64,000 bases of DNA from assembly GCA_033961575.1 (NCBI GenBank), contig CM066738.1, positions 107,161,478-107,225,477 on the forward strand, in the 5' to 3' direction. Both the position numbers and the translations under genes were made by a program. The DNA comes from Aselliscus stoliczkanus. Taxonomy: Eukaryota > Chordata > Mammalia > Chiroptera > Hipposideridae. The notes below the pieces were generated by a model, which saw only the letters and a list, made by a program, of their open reading frames with translations, did no database searches and was not told where the DNA came from. Below are positions 11,893-23,870 of this stretch, piece by piece; the first letter of the stretch is position 1; each line of letters opens with the position of its first letter.

Positions 11893-12050
11893 TTTAATTC
11901 TCACAGCCATTTAAGTTAAGGATTATTTCTGCTGAAGAAAGTAAGCACGGAGAGGATAAATAAACTGGTGAAATCTACTCAGTGACCAAGTGGTAGACCA
12001 GTCATCTTGATTCCCAAGCTCTGCCCTTTGCCTGTGGGCACCTAAATCTT
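11893..12050 (-). mobile_element. MIR SINE fragment
   Basis: TTTAATTCTCACAGCCATTTAAG and later AGTGACCAAGTGGTAGACCAG follow the reverse complement of the MIR 3' and core regions. The minus-strand open frame from 11923 to 12243 starts in it and is not supported as a gene. Confidence 0.55.
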
Positions 12051-12349
12051 GGTCAATTACATTACCACATGCCTCATGATGACGCCTGGGCCTCAGCTGA
12101 AGGCCCCTCACCTTCCTGACCACCTGCTTGCTATGATCACCTAGGCAGATCACATACACTCCAGTGACACAGCATTTGAAAAGATGGACAAGACAGAGAA
12201 TACAGCTGGGCAAATAAAAAGCCACCAGTGTAAACAAATCCATTTTTGCAAAAGAGTAATTTAAGGACTCTTAGTTAGAAGAGGGTCCATTTAGGAGAAC
12301 CTTGAGGCAATGCCAGGATGTTTGAATTCAACTTTGTACATTGAACATG

Positions 12350-12440
12350 AAATATTTCCCTACCACGCCATAAATTCCTTAAGCCAAGATCATGTCTTAT
12401 TCATCTTCTCTTTGCTACAGTACCAACAAAGTGGCATGCA
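12350..12440 (+). mobile_element. L2-like 3' fragment
   Basis: ATAAATTCCTTAAGCCAAGATCATGTCTTATTCATCTTCTCTTTGCTACAGTACC follows the L2 3' consensus pattern (TGTAAGCTCC..GGCAGGGAC..TGTCTTATTCATCTTTGTATCCCC). Old and diverged. Confidence 0.5.
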
Positions 12441-12444
12441 CAGG

Positions 12445-15400
12445 AGAAATCCTTCTTAGCTGTGGGCCTGTCCTATAGAACACCCACGTTTAGTGAATGG
12501 AAACAGGAAAGGGAGTGAATTAAAACAAAGAAGAGTTCAAAGAGATAACAAGATAATATAGTATTAAGGAAGTAGAAGAGAGTCTAAAAAAGAATAAACA
12601 GATATCAATGTCCAATGTCTCTGAGAGGAAAAAACAGCCACGGGTTTTTGAAGGATACGAGATTTGGTAACTGAGAGGTGAGTAGTGAATTCTAGAGAGT
12701 ATATTTTTGGTAGAATACAAAGGAGAGAAACCAGGTACAACCCATCATTTCTGCCCTCTAGGAATTTAAAATCCAATTGGGAGAACAAGGTATCATCAAT
12801 TATAATGAGCAATAGGAGTTATCAGTCACAACATTTTTAGAATTTCAGCAATCTGTCTTTGTTGTCTGATTGTGTAAAATCATCTCCACTGACTCACAAA
12901 AACAAACATTAAAAAAACAACAATCTAATTTGGAGAATATTTTGAGATAGTCAAAGACCATCAACACTAGAAAGAAGGAACATTGTGATTAAGCTCAGAT
13001 TGTCTGTTCTAGTTACTGCAACAGTAAACTTTAATCATTACATAATCTTCCTAGATTTGAAGACTCATAGCTTAGAAACTATTTATTCCTTGTGAAAGTA
13101 GAAATCACACTCACAATAGTCATTTCAGACATAGTATTTTTCTCTCTTAAAACCTACAGAATACATTTAACAAGGAAAATGTTATTTGCTGGTTATTCTA
13201 GAAGTTTAGATTTTAGAGCACATTTCCCTTAAAAAATATTTTTTTTCTTTAACACTTATAGAAGAGTTTTTATTTTTTTCTATTTGTTTCTTCAAGAGAC
13301 ACAGTCTTTGCTTGTAATATGAGCATTCATATGTATTCCTTGAAAAATTAACATTGAATAGTTTTGCATATAAATGTAAATATAACATATAAATGATGTA
13401 CATAGTGACATATACCCACTATGCACAGCCCACTCATAGTAGGAAGGACTTATCCTGGGGCCCAAGTAGATAAACTGTAAATAATCTGCTAACCTTTTCA
13501 ACTCAGGCCAAGAAGAAGAGTAAGCCAAAAAAAAATTGTATAATTGATATTAATGAAGAAGGTTCTAATTAATTTTCCAGCAAGACAAATGAGTTTCATC
13601 AGCAGAAACTTCATATAAATAAGACCCGTTTACACTCCCACATGCTTGCTACCTTCTCTGAATATCAAAGCTCTCACAAGAGGAGCAGCTGACAGCTACA
13701 TTCAAGTCCAACAGAACCACAGAAAACAAATCATAGACATGGAGTAAGGAGTTTACTTTTACAGAGAAAAATGACTGTAATCTAATACTTTAAAACATAT
13801 CACTTGACCAACTCACTTTTTTCTGGAATTTTCACTTCCCTCAATTAAGGCTTTTATTTTTATGTTATTATATTTTTTTTCCCCTTTTTATACCAAAATT
13901 GTCATGTTTAATGGTAACTTGTGAGAACCAAAGCCTTCTGATCTGTGTAGAATCCCTAATGTTATTCTGATACAAAATTATGGGTCAGAACCACTTGTAA
14001 AAATTATTTAGAAACTACCAGCATTGTCAATAAATACATCAATGAGTCACTCAATAGCTTGCTTTAAGTTAATTGTTGGATTCTCAAACTTTACTTTCAC
14101 ATGTGAATAACGTGAATTAGATGTCCAGGATTCATCTTTCTCTGCAACTGCTTTCTTTTCATCTATGTTTTAACAGCCTTTAATGATTACCACGTGAAAA
14201 ATGAAAAGGTGTCTGAACCCTGTGGTCCCTCCAGGTATCTGTCTGTCTCTCCTACCCTTTTGACAGGTCTTCAGGATGCTGTCTATCTGGTTGTTTTTAC
14301 TTCTCATCCCTCAAGACATTTACAATGGCCTCTGACCTCACAAGGTCAGCATTTACCAACCTTCGTGGGTGTTCCCACAGGAGATATAAGGTGCCAAGTG
14401 GAAAATTCAAACATAAAACACAGAAGGCCGTGCAGTGAGTGTGCACCAGCCACTGCATTTAAGGCAGCTACTCAAATGAGCAGGACCTAGGATTTGAGAG
14501 GCTGGGTGGGTAACAAAGGAACAGGTTTATAGGAAGACCTGCTCGTAAAAACCACTGTTTTATTTCTAATTGCTTTGACTATTTTTTCCTTCTATGTCCC
14601 ATGTATCGGTCACATTTTGTCTTCAGTTTGATGGAGTAATCCCAATATTGGCAGAGGATACTTAACTAAAATGCAGCCCCCATAGAATGACACCTCTGTC
14701 TTTCTGTTTGTGTGTTTGCTGACATTTCAAGCACAGCAAGTTTTCCCAGAGAGACATACCTTTGCTTGACCATTGATTTTTTTTTTACTTCAGGAGACAG
14801 ACAGACAGCAAATGTAAGCTATGGAGGAAGGAGTCAGAGGATAGGGTAAGAGGCTAAATCCTTTTAGGAAAGATGTGGACATACAGCTAACCTCCTGACA
14901 AGGGTAGGAGTTACAGTGAAGGTAAACTCTATTTCAGTATACAGACAAGTCCTTCATCCTGGACTGAATATAACTTGCTAATTTGAATTATAAATCTACT
15001 TTGTCTGTTGATGATCTATAACTCCCAGGAAATTCTTATACTTTGTCAGCTAGCTTCTACACTTACAAGTAATAAGATTAACTTTGATCTTCTAGGGATG
15101 TTGGAAAGATAAATGAGGTAATATTTCAGAACACATGAAGAACTTCCTTAGAAGAAAATTATTATATTAATCTAACATATAAATGTAATTACAAGATGGC
15201 CTTTGTGTTATGAATTGACCTAAGAAAAGTATCTAAATGGTATAAAGGGGGTTGACATTGTTGATATGGGCCTAGTGAAGACCAAGGGGGATCAAAACAA
15301 TTGTAGGATAGCATTTTATTCATCAACTCACCTTACATATATGTAGATGCAGATATAGACACAAGTGTAAATGAACATAGATAGATAGCCACTCTTAGGC

Positions 15401-16730
15401 ATATAGCACTGTGCTAGGTACATAAGTAGGTACTGTGGGGTATTTAAAAAATAATTGTTGTTTGCTAGAATTAGAAATAGTATTAAAAAACAAGGCAATT
15501 ATATGGTCTTTCCTGTGATTATTTATACTTTTCAGATACTTTGAATATAGAGATCAAATACATCATGGTTTTAAATCTCCTTCCCAAAAATTATATTCCG
15601 ATATGAGCAAATACTTTGTTCCTGATTTAACAAATTAAGTTTTCAGAGGTGTAAGACTGCATGAAAATAGAAATTTTCGGAATATTACAAAGTGTTTTTA
15701 AAGAATGTGCAGCAGCTCTAAAAATTGTTAAATAAATGGATTCATGCAAAAAGAAGCGAATATCATTGTAGATTTTTTATTATGTGAAATTGGCAGTCAA
15801 CATTTTGTGAAATTTGTATCTGCTCTAAAAACCCTTACCACAAAAAAAGCTATCAAAATACCAACCATATCATTATTTAATTTCATGATGCCACTGTCAA
15901 GTACTACAACAACAAAAATCTATGTGTGTGTGTGTATAAAACTTTATGTACATATGTATTCACATGTATACTATATACATTTGGAAAGAGAGGGAAAGAG
16001 GGAAAAAGATATAAAGCAAATATAGCACATTATCAGCAACTGTTGCATTTAAGTATAAAATACACGGATAGTCATTCTATTGCTTTTCCAAAGTTTTGAA
16101 AATTGGCAAAATGAGTTAGGGTAAAAATTCATGATGCCATCCTAGAATGATAGATGGGGTATTGCTAGATTTTTGCACACAATAGTTGTACAATTGTTAA
16201 AACTTCCACCTGTCGTCAACTGGGAGGGCAAACCTGTGGAAAAGGATGTGCAGGACGGAGAAAGTATCAGGCATTTGAGAAGTTTGAGGGATGATGAATA
16301 ATAATTAAGAAGATGGTGAACTTGGATGGCTGTTGCTGGGAGTGATAGATGCTTTGGGAAAAGACAATGGATGCCTGAAGTTAGTAATTAAAGCTCAAGG
16401 TGAATGTTGGATGGCCTGGGTGGCAGTATTTGAGAATATAAAAGGCTGAGACCCAGACTTAATCATAGGAGTAGCAGAACTGAAGAAAATATTAAGTTGT
16501 CAGTTCTGAGAGGTCTTGGAGACCAAGGTCAGAACTGATATTTAGTATTTGGCAGAACTGGATGAGTGGCAGCATGAGTAAAAGCCACGGCATCGGTGTG
16601 GATGCACTGGAAAATCATGAATTCCCAGATACCCATGAACCCTGTGGACCTGTCCATCTGGCCACGGCTTGAAGACAACATGAACTCTGCAGGCAAATAT
16701 GTGGCCCTGTAAGGGCAAATACAAATAAAA
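12445..16730. other. Apparently unique AT-rich DNA
   Basis: No transposon family was recognised over 4.3 kb. The largest open frames (98 codons at 14194-14490 plus, 93 at 15744-16025 plus, 82 at 12564-12812 minus) show no domain, signal peptide or codon pattern that sets them apart from chance. A short (TG)n lies at 15923-15935. A mildly GC-richer patch lies at 14230-14500. Confidence 0.5.
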
Positions 16731-16734
16731 TGAT

Positions 16735-17640
16735 AATACGAAGAGGCTTAATTCTCCCTTTTAAAATAAAGGAAGGATTCCCCCACTCCATTTTCTGAGA
16801 GCACTGACTTTAGAAAACTTGTAAATTCTTTCTCTATCACTTTGACATGTATGTAAATCTTTTTAAAACCTAAAGAAGGCCCTTGTTAACTCTACAACCC
16901 TGTAAGGTCTTTCTTAAGAACCCGGGGACCACCTCTTTGAAATGTAAACTTTAAGGAAGATAGCCCCTTTATCTCCTGGTGTCTGGGAGGGTAGAAGCCT
17001 AACTTCAAAGGCCCCTCACTCCAAGTTGCAAAATTGCCTCTTGTCATAATAGAAGAGGCTTACTTGTCCTTTGGAAAAAGCCAATTAGCAAACACAGATG
17101 GATCGCTCTAATTACCAGGTGAATCTGGGATGAACTGTGTGTGGCGAATGGCCTGCGAGGTCCTCAGACTTGAACTAGTTATTGTTTATCCTGAGAATAT
17201 GTGTGTAATGGGTTGTATCTGCTTGGCTTTATAAAACGGTGAGATTTCTTTCTGTTTTGGCAATCTCTCTCTCCTTTTTTTTTTTTTTTTTTTCAGCTGA
17301 GCCACCCTGCCACCTGTTGGCAGCTCAGCGGCAGCTCAGCTCGGGCTGGGCATCAAAGAAGTGGGTTTGTTTGTTTGTTTGTTTGTTTTTAGCTGAGCCA
17401 TCCTGCTACCTGTTGGCAGCTCAACAGCTGCTCAGCTCGGGCTGGGCATCGAACTGCTGGTGCTCAGAGCTCTGCTCGCACTCTTGAGCCACTCAGCTGG
17501 CTCTGTCTTGGCAATCTCTTAATGGACTTCCTATGATGCACATCACACCCAATTATAATGCTTATTCAATGGTGAAATTGTTTCTTCCCCTTCTACCTTC
17601 ATGGAGAGGTCTTCTGGGTTGGGAAGAAATTTTGGTTTTG
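16735..17640 (+). mobile_element. Possible old LTR, split by SINEs
   Basis: A roughly 600-base unique-looking segment (without the SINE pair) has LTR-like order: GC-mixed body, then TTTGGAAAAAGCCAATTAGC (CCAAT box), then GGCTTTATAAAACGG (TATA box near 17227), then pyrimidine-rich sequence after the SINEs. I have a vague memory of related mammalian LTRs. No paired LTR or internal region is seen and the ends are not defined. Confidence 0.35.
17269..17507 (-). mobile_element. Two head-to-tail copies of a tRNA-type SINE inside one target duplication
   Basis: The plus strand shows, twice, a T-rich tail followed by AGCTGAGCCAYCCTGCYACC and TGTTGGCAGCTCAGC...GCTCGGGCTGGGCATC. The first copy (about 17274-17350) is truncated after the shared middle part. 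The second (about 17387-17505) runs on to CACTCTTGAGCCACTCAGCTGGC, the tRNA-like head. The duplication TTGGCAATCTCT at 17257-17268 and 17508-17519 brackets both copies together. The family is the one at 59255-59425. Confidence 0.85.
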
Positions 17641-17965
17641 ATCGTATTTTTCAACTCCATCCTCAGTTCAACCCCGACCCTCTCCTGGCTCCAGCTCAAT
17701 AACTGATATGAGAACTGCTGGGTCTGCTACGGGAGAGACAGGGCTACACCAGAGTTGCTGCAGAGCATGGGAAGATGAAGGGCAGAAACATGCGTGGTGT
17801 GGACTAAGTGTGAGCATGGCGGGTCAATGGGAGAAGAACACAGAGCTGGGTGAGAGACGTTTTCAATATGGCAGCATTCCCAGGAGATGGGATTTAAGCC
17901 CCTCATAGAAGTCTCAGGAGACTTTTCTAATATTACTGCTGGATGACACTTAGAAAGAGCTTATA

Positions 17966-18388
17966 GGGCCGGCCGAGTGGCGCATTGGTTAAGCGCTGGT
18001 TTTGGGATGCCAGCGGCCCCGGTTCGGATCCCACATGAGGGCCAGTGACACTGCCCTCTACAGCTAACAACAGCTCCACCTGGAGCTGGGCTGTGCGAGC
18101 CCCGGTGATGGTGTGGGCTGCCATAGGCTATAGTGAGTGGCCCGCAGCCAGCGTGAGCGGCTGGCAGCCAAGAGTGAGCTGCCAATAGCCGCAGTGAGCG
18201 ACATCCAGAGGCCAGCGACCGATCTGCCTCATCTGGGAAGAGCGCAATGACGATACCAACAGTGAAGCAACATCCTCCGCAACTAAACTGAAGAACAAAA
18301 AGACAGCAACTTGTCTGTTCCCCTTCCCCGATTCCCCAACGCTGTTCCCCTCCGCCAATTCCCCAATAAAATCTTTTAAAAAAAAAAA
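17966..18388 (+). mobile_element. Long composite SINE (Rhin-type head, GC-rich middle, AATAAA tail)
   Basis: The first ~95 bases match the Rhin-type SINE (GGGCCGGCCGAGTGGCGCAT ... TGAGGGCCAGTGACACTGCCCT). Instead of poly-A, about 325 further bases follow: a GC-rich body with imperfect repeats of AGTGAGY-GCC...CAGCC (18130-18210), then the 3' tail TTCCCCGATTCCCCAAC...CCAATTCCCCAATAAAATCTTTTAAAA. The target duplication AGAAAGAGCTTATA at 17952-17965 and 18389-18402 proves that it inserted as one unit. The tail is shared with 45809-46130. The 182-codon minus-strand frame is an antisense artefact of this element. Confidence 0.9.
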
Positions 18389-18439
18389 AGAAAGAGCTTA
18401 TAAAAAAGTAATGGCCCATTTTAAACACATTGTGGACCT

Positions 18440-19440
18440 GTGATGCAGATTTGTGTTTATCTTGATCAAAACAAACCATGTCTACCAAGACAACTATTAT
18501 TACAATCAAGTGACAATTGCTGACACTCTGCTTTCAAGGCAGGCTAGAGTATGTGGAACCATCAGAGTGAACAGGGGTCTTCCTCCAGAACTGAAAAACA
18601 AATCACAGTCTCTGAAACGTGGTGAAACCACAGTCAGGAGAAAGGGTGAAATTTTTCTTCAGTCCTGGAGGGATACTCGTGGCATCAACATGATTTCCAC
18701 AATTCACGATTCACCAGTGGTTGATGTTCCACGGAGAAATGAAGAAGTAAATAAAAAGCCTATTTGTATTTTTCAGTATAATATGTTCATGAAGGGTGTT
18801 GATAGGGCAGATCGGTACTTGTCTTATAATTCTCTCTAGAAAAAAACAGTGAAGTGGCCAAAGAAAGTTGCATTTTGGCTTATAAATTGTGCACTTTTCA
18901 ATTCTTTTCAAATCTATCAAAAACTAAACCCTACATCAAAAATGAGACACGAAGAATTTCTTCTACAAGTGGCAAAAGACCAGGCTACAGATAAGATGGA
19001 GACAAACTCAGACACAGACACAGTCGCAGCACACCCAAGAACATCAACCCAAACCCCTCGTGTGCCTCATGAGGACTCCCTCCTGTCGGAGGCTTTCGGG
19101 TGAAGTGCGCAAACACGTGCTAGAATGTGAAGTGAACAGGGTAAAAGAAAATATTCTGCTGGGAGGTGCCATGTTTGTGCTGCCCACAAAAAAGAAGTGA
19201 AACTCGGCAGATCTGCAAGTTCTGCTCAGTGCCACTCCACAAGGGGGAATGTTTCCAGGGGTATCACACCCGCAAGCACTCCCAGGGTCTTGGAGAGTAT
19301 TTCCTGAAAATTTCAGTTCACAAAATTAGTTAGCGGATTTGTTATAAATTTTTAAAGAAACACAGTATAAAAGTTGATGTCAATAGTTTAAACCCTGGGA
19401 ACATGCATTTAAACAATTTAAATGCCCCATCCTCAATGTG
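18440..19440 (+). pseudogene. piggyBac transposase remnant, 3' half of the element
   Basis: The frame from about 18453 reads as the C-terminal half of a PGBD-like piggyBac transposase. HVYQDNYYYN (about 18478-18507) fits the second catalytic Asp motif, GTIRVNRGLPPELKN the conserved turn after it, and KGVDRADRYLSYNS (about 18790-18835) the last catalytic Asp region. A TAG at 18837-18839 breaks the frame; the same frame continues (KWPKKVAFWLINCALFNSF) to about 19090. After a frameshift, CKFCSVPLHKGECF and YHTRKHSQG (about 19213-19285) match the cysteine-rich C-terminal domain. The 3' end has a palindrome (GCATTTAAACAATTTAAATGC) and CCCCATCCTCAATGTG followed by TTAA at 19441, the piggyBac target. 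The N-terminal half and first catalytic Asp are missing. Not functional. Confidence 0.85.
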
Positions 19441-19444
19441 TTAA

Positions 19445-21080
19445 GTGTAGATAAAATGGTAGAACTATATAGTGGCAAACTGACAGAATCAAAAGGTTTG
19501 TTGAAGACGATTTGCTGATTTCATTCTACTATATGAGACTCAAATACCTACTAAATGACTTTGTTTGTCATAAGGATCTGCGGCCAAATTGCTAATCCTG
19601 ACTCTGCCTTCCTTTTCAAATGTGTAAACTGTAGATATTGACAGTCTTTTTAGAGGGAAGTTTGTTTGGAGGCTTACGTGAATGAATACCTGTAGCATAT
19701 GTATGCAGAACAGACCTGAGGGCTTGGTAGACAGTCAACGCTGTCTCCATGATTCAGTTAACTTAGGGACATCAGTATTAGCTATGCTAAAAAGCTGATT
19801 TGGGGTTACAGAATGGACAGCTCCTGATAAAACGCGTTGCTCTGCTTTCTTCCAGAACTTTCTCCTGCTATTATTTTGCATCAGGGTATTTGTTCTGAGT
19901 TTGGGATCCCAGAGGAATGAAGAAAACCTTGGCAGGCCCAGAGGAAGCTCTATTAGCATTTTCATCAAGCCTGGCAGATGGCCCCACGGATAGTACAAGG
20001 AGAGAACGTGTTAAGGGCCCGGAGACTGGAAAGAGTACTAAGTAGAACGTCCACTGAAAAGAAAAGGGAGAGAGAGGACTGTCGACAGGAGAGAAGAAAG
20101 GAAATCTGAAAGTCACAGTCATTTTATCTAACCTTTAAATCTTCCTGTAGAAAAGAGTCGTTCTTTTTGATACCCAGTGAAGTTTGGTATTGTAATTACT
20201 CTGATATTTACATATGAAAAGCACCTAGTTAATTATATTCTGCCTGTTCCACCTGTGTGAAAAAGATGATTGAAACAAAAAAGGGTCAGGAGGAACATAC
20301 AACATTCATAAGGGACCCGAAGCTGCTCAGCTTCTAGAGAAGAGGTGGGAAAGGCTATCACTAAACTTGAAGTGTCTTGTCAGTCACAATATCATTGAGT
20401 GCTAGGACTTAAAGGGGCCATAGCCTTCGGTTTAGTTCAACCAGCATTTCTTGCACATCTTCTGTGTGCCAGGCTCTGCTGGTTCCTGAGTGACTGCTGG
20501 CGGCCCAGAAGAACCTCAACACTCGCCCCCTTCCCCCCACCCCCCGCCCAGGACTACACAGAGCACACCTGCACAGTCCCAGGGCCAAAGGAGATGCAAT
20601 TATGAAAGGCAGTAAGAGGTGCAGAAATACACCAAGGAGCAAGTGATTAGTCTGCCTTTTTGACTTAGGAAAAAAAAACCCACAAAAACCTTCAGAGAAG
20701 TATAAAATCCCACTATCATAAATTCAAAAAAAAAGTGAATTATCGAAGGTTACTTTACCTGACGTGTGCAGTAGGATTTGAACTACAGACTTAATTTTTT
20801 TTGTATGGAAGTTTGGAGATTCACTCCCCCACCAGGTTTTTTGGGGTTTTTTTTAATGGTTTTGTTCATCCCAGGGCCATATCTTCCAAAATGTAAATTA
20901 AAAATATTCCTATTCTTAAAATAGCATCAGATCTGAAGTTTCATTAGGTTAGAGAATTCTCTGTCAGTGCAAGAATTAGGCTATTGTTTCAAAATCAAAC
21001 CTGGGGAAATTTAAACTACATTAACAGGATTAAATATCCAACATACAAAGTACACAGCACAGAATCATTTGGTAATTCAC
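19445..21080. other. Mostly unique; one L2-like patch
   Basis: At 20440-20500, CAGCATTTCTTGCACATCTTCTGTGTGCCAGGCTCTG resembles an old L2/MIR-type 'CCTACTATGTGCCAGGCACTG' segment. A C-rich stretch is at 20525-20550. The rest shows no recognised repeat or gene. Confidence 0.45.
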
Positions 21081-21084
21081 ATGT

Positions 21085-21200
21085 ATTGAAATATTCCTGA
21101 GAGGTGAAAAAGATAACTATTGCATTGTTTTGTACATCTGTAACTAATAATAATTAATTAATTAATTTAATTAAAAATGTTTATTTCTTCTTTAAAAAAA
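21085..21200 (+). mobile_element. Bat-type L1 extreme 3' end
   Basis: GAGAGGTGAAAAAGATAACTATTGCATTGTTTTGTACATCTGTAACTAATAATAATTAATT matches the last ~60 bases of the elements at 9990 and 11160. It is strongly 5'-truncated and has an AT-rich tail. Confidence 0.65.
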
Positions 21201-21410
21201 AAAGAAATATCCCTAAGAGTCAGAAAAATGCCATGAGTCTAAAACATTATCTCCTCAAAAGAAAGAGAAAATAAATAACACAAATTTGTGAATTCCCTTT
21301 CGACCTAGGGAGAAATTTAAATTATTTTTAATTTTATATAATTATTTGGAACTGCTTGGGATATGGCCATCTCATCAATTGCTTGAATCCTAACCTCTAA
21401 CAAAAAGCAG

Positions 21411-21842
21411 GGTGTATTATTCAGGGTTCTCTAGGGAAACAGAACCAATAGGACACATATATACAGAGAGGTTTATTGGAAGTAATCGGCTCACGCAGTC
21501 ACAGAAGTTGAGAAGCCCCAGTACCTGCATTCCCCACGCTGAAGGCCCAGGAGAGCTGATGGTGTCATTCCACCACAAAAACCAACGGGCTTAAGACCCA
21601 AGAAAAGCCAATGTTTCACTTTATGTCTGAAGATAGCACCCAAACAAAGGCCTCAGCTCAAGTAGTCAGGCAGGAAGAAATTTCTCTTAATCAGGGGACG
21701 CCACCCACTCTGGCGAGGGCAACCTGCTTTACTCAGCCTGTCAATTCAAATGTCCCACTTGTCCAGATGCACCATAAATAATGTTTGATCCAATGTCTGG
21801 GCACCTGGTGACCCAGTCAAACTGACACATGAAATTAATCAT
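21411..21842 (-). mobile_element. MLT2-type (ERVL) solo LTR
   Basis: The plus strand has ATTCAGGGTTCTCTAGGGAAACAGAACCAATAGGA...AGGTTTATTGGAAG, AATCGGCTCACG, GGAGAGCTGATGGTGTC, CTTTACTCAGCCTG.CAATTCAAATG, AATGTTTGATCCAATGTCTGGGCACC and CCCAGTCAAACTGACACATGAAATTAATCATC. This is the reverse complement of the MLT2 LTR as I remember it. No ERV internal region adjoins, so it is a solo LTR. Both ends look present. Confidence 0.8.
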
Positions 21843-22499
21843 CTCCTGGTAAAGGTACTTCTTAACATCACTCGAATGAATGAAGAAAGCCATGAAAACA
21901 GACAAGACAAAAATGTGTAAAGATAATGCTGTATTTAGGTGCTGGATTGGAAAAAAAAAAAGTGTGATTTCTCCCTAATGCAAAATAAAGGATATTTAAT
22001 CAAAGGAAATTAATGAAAAATAATAATCGAACCTTGATAGCCTGAGCTTCCTGATTCTACCAAATGATGACCAAGTGGCTCGGGAGGCTGACTCTACCTG
22101 GCCAAGCACGTGGTGTGTACACCTCGCCATTTAGTTGGTAGGTAGCCTGTCTTCCTAGTCCAGGAAGTGGACTTTCTGCTGAGGACTTTCTGCTGAGAAA
22201 GTGAACTTGACCAGAACACTAGTCATCCATTTCTTCATATCTTCATTTGCACACTTCTAGCTCCTGAGATGCTAGAAATGGTGACTTCTTGGTTCACACC
22301 CATTTCCTCCATGCCACCGTCTAGTGCTGTGTCAATTACACCTGTCAACCTCAGCAGTGTGGGAGGAATGGAAATGTCTGGCTCCTTGCGGGAAAGCATT
22401 GGGGATTCTTTTCCAAGACACATTACAATTTCTCTCTTGCCCATGAGCTTGTCTTTCTCGAAGAGACTATGAGAAGACAACCTCCCTGACCCAAAGAAT

Positions 22500-23295
22500 G
22501 TGTTTCCTGGTCCCTGCTTTCCTAGATTTCTTGACTGAATCGTCTTCCCAGCATTTATCTGGACTTTCTCTCTTGACCTTGGTCCACCCAGTGCCCTTCC
22601 CTCAGGCTTGGATGCCAGAACATGATTTCTGTAATTGGCAAGCCTTCCTCTATCCTCAGCTCCATCCTCTACCCTTAGCTACTTCGCATGCTCCATCTCC
22701 TTTCCTGTAACTGAAATCTCTGTGGGCCTGTAAGCAGAGACGGTCTGTGCTCTTACATCCAAGTACTTCAGGATCATAGCAGAATTATATCCTCCATGTC
22801 TCCCAATGCCACGTTGCAATGGAAACTGCTGTTCCTAAAAAAAATCTACACCTCTGAGGCTCATGCCAACCAACTTCACTACCCTACCCTCCCTTGTAAT
22901 AATCTATTAATGAGTCCCTTCCAGTCACTAACGTCTTCTGTTGTGTGACTCATGGTTTCCTTTTAACCCTGACCTGAACTTCAAGGATAATCTAACATCA
23001 TGGCCTCCTAATTCCTTGATTTTTCATCGTCAATGATTTCCTTCTCTCTGTCTCAGCCTTGTTAATTTAAGCCCTTGATTTGTTTGATCCCCTAAAATGT
23101 ATTCCTACCCTGTACCACTAATGCAAACATCCCACCCTATTATCACCTTGCCCTCCTATCTTTCTAACTCGATTGCTTCAGTTTTGTCACTCCAACTGTG
23201 TTTCAAGGGCATCAAAACCTTTGGTTCATTGATCCCTCTGCTTTTCTCCTGTTCATTAGTCCCCTTTTCTCTTTGCTTCCCTGTTTATCAAGCTT
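22500..23295 (+). mobile_element. L2 (CR1-clade) LINE fragment, ORF2 endonuclease side
   Basis: The pyrimidine-rich plus strand contains CATGGCCTCCTAATTCCTTGATTTTTCATCGTCAATGATTTCCTTCTC and later TTTAAGCCCTTGATTTGTTTGATC. These track the L2 segment encoding LASQFLDLLSSNDLVL...HTLDLVIT. Frames are broken by indels and stops. The segment from 22500 to 22820 is less clear. Open frames at 22498-22710 and 23097-23297 are decay products. Confidence 0.5.
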
Positions 23296-23299
23296 AGAG

Positions 23300-23870
23300 C
23301 CCATAGAGCATCAGTTAAGAATCATATAAGAATTACTGAAAAGATAGCGTAAACTTCTTTCCTGGTTGTCACGCTTACTTGAAAAAACACGGGCTCCAAA
23401 TTCTTGCTAATGAAAATGTGGCTGATGAACTAGCATAACTGTCATTACCTGGAGTTTGTTAGACAAGAAGGATGTCAGGCCCCACCCCAGATCTAACCCA
23501 TCAGAAACTACCTGTTAACAACAACGATGGGTAATTCATGTGCAGAAAACTCCTTATGAAAACAAATTCCTGAGCCCTTACCATGTAGGTGTTCCTCTGT
23601 CTTTCAGAAATTTCTCTCCACGTGTATCCTAAATCACATTCTATCCCCCTTTCTAAAAAGCCATGAACTATGAAATATTCCACTTCCATCCTTCCTCTTC
23701 TTTTGAATTTTCCCTTAACAGTATTAGCATGATTTAGTCCAGATTTCTCAATTCCGGCTGCATACCACCATCATACAGAAATTCTCAAAAACTACTGATG
23801 CTCAGGACAACTCCAGAACATAAATCAAAATGTCTGAAGATGGGACACAGATACAATTGTATTTTAAACT
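23300..23870. other. Unassigned
   Basis: No repeat or gene recognised. Open frames are below 65 codons. Confidence 0.5.

Noticed and set aside
17961..18509. 182-codon minus-strand open frame
   Set aside because: It is the antisense of the composite SINE and crosses its poly-A tail into unrelated DNA.
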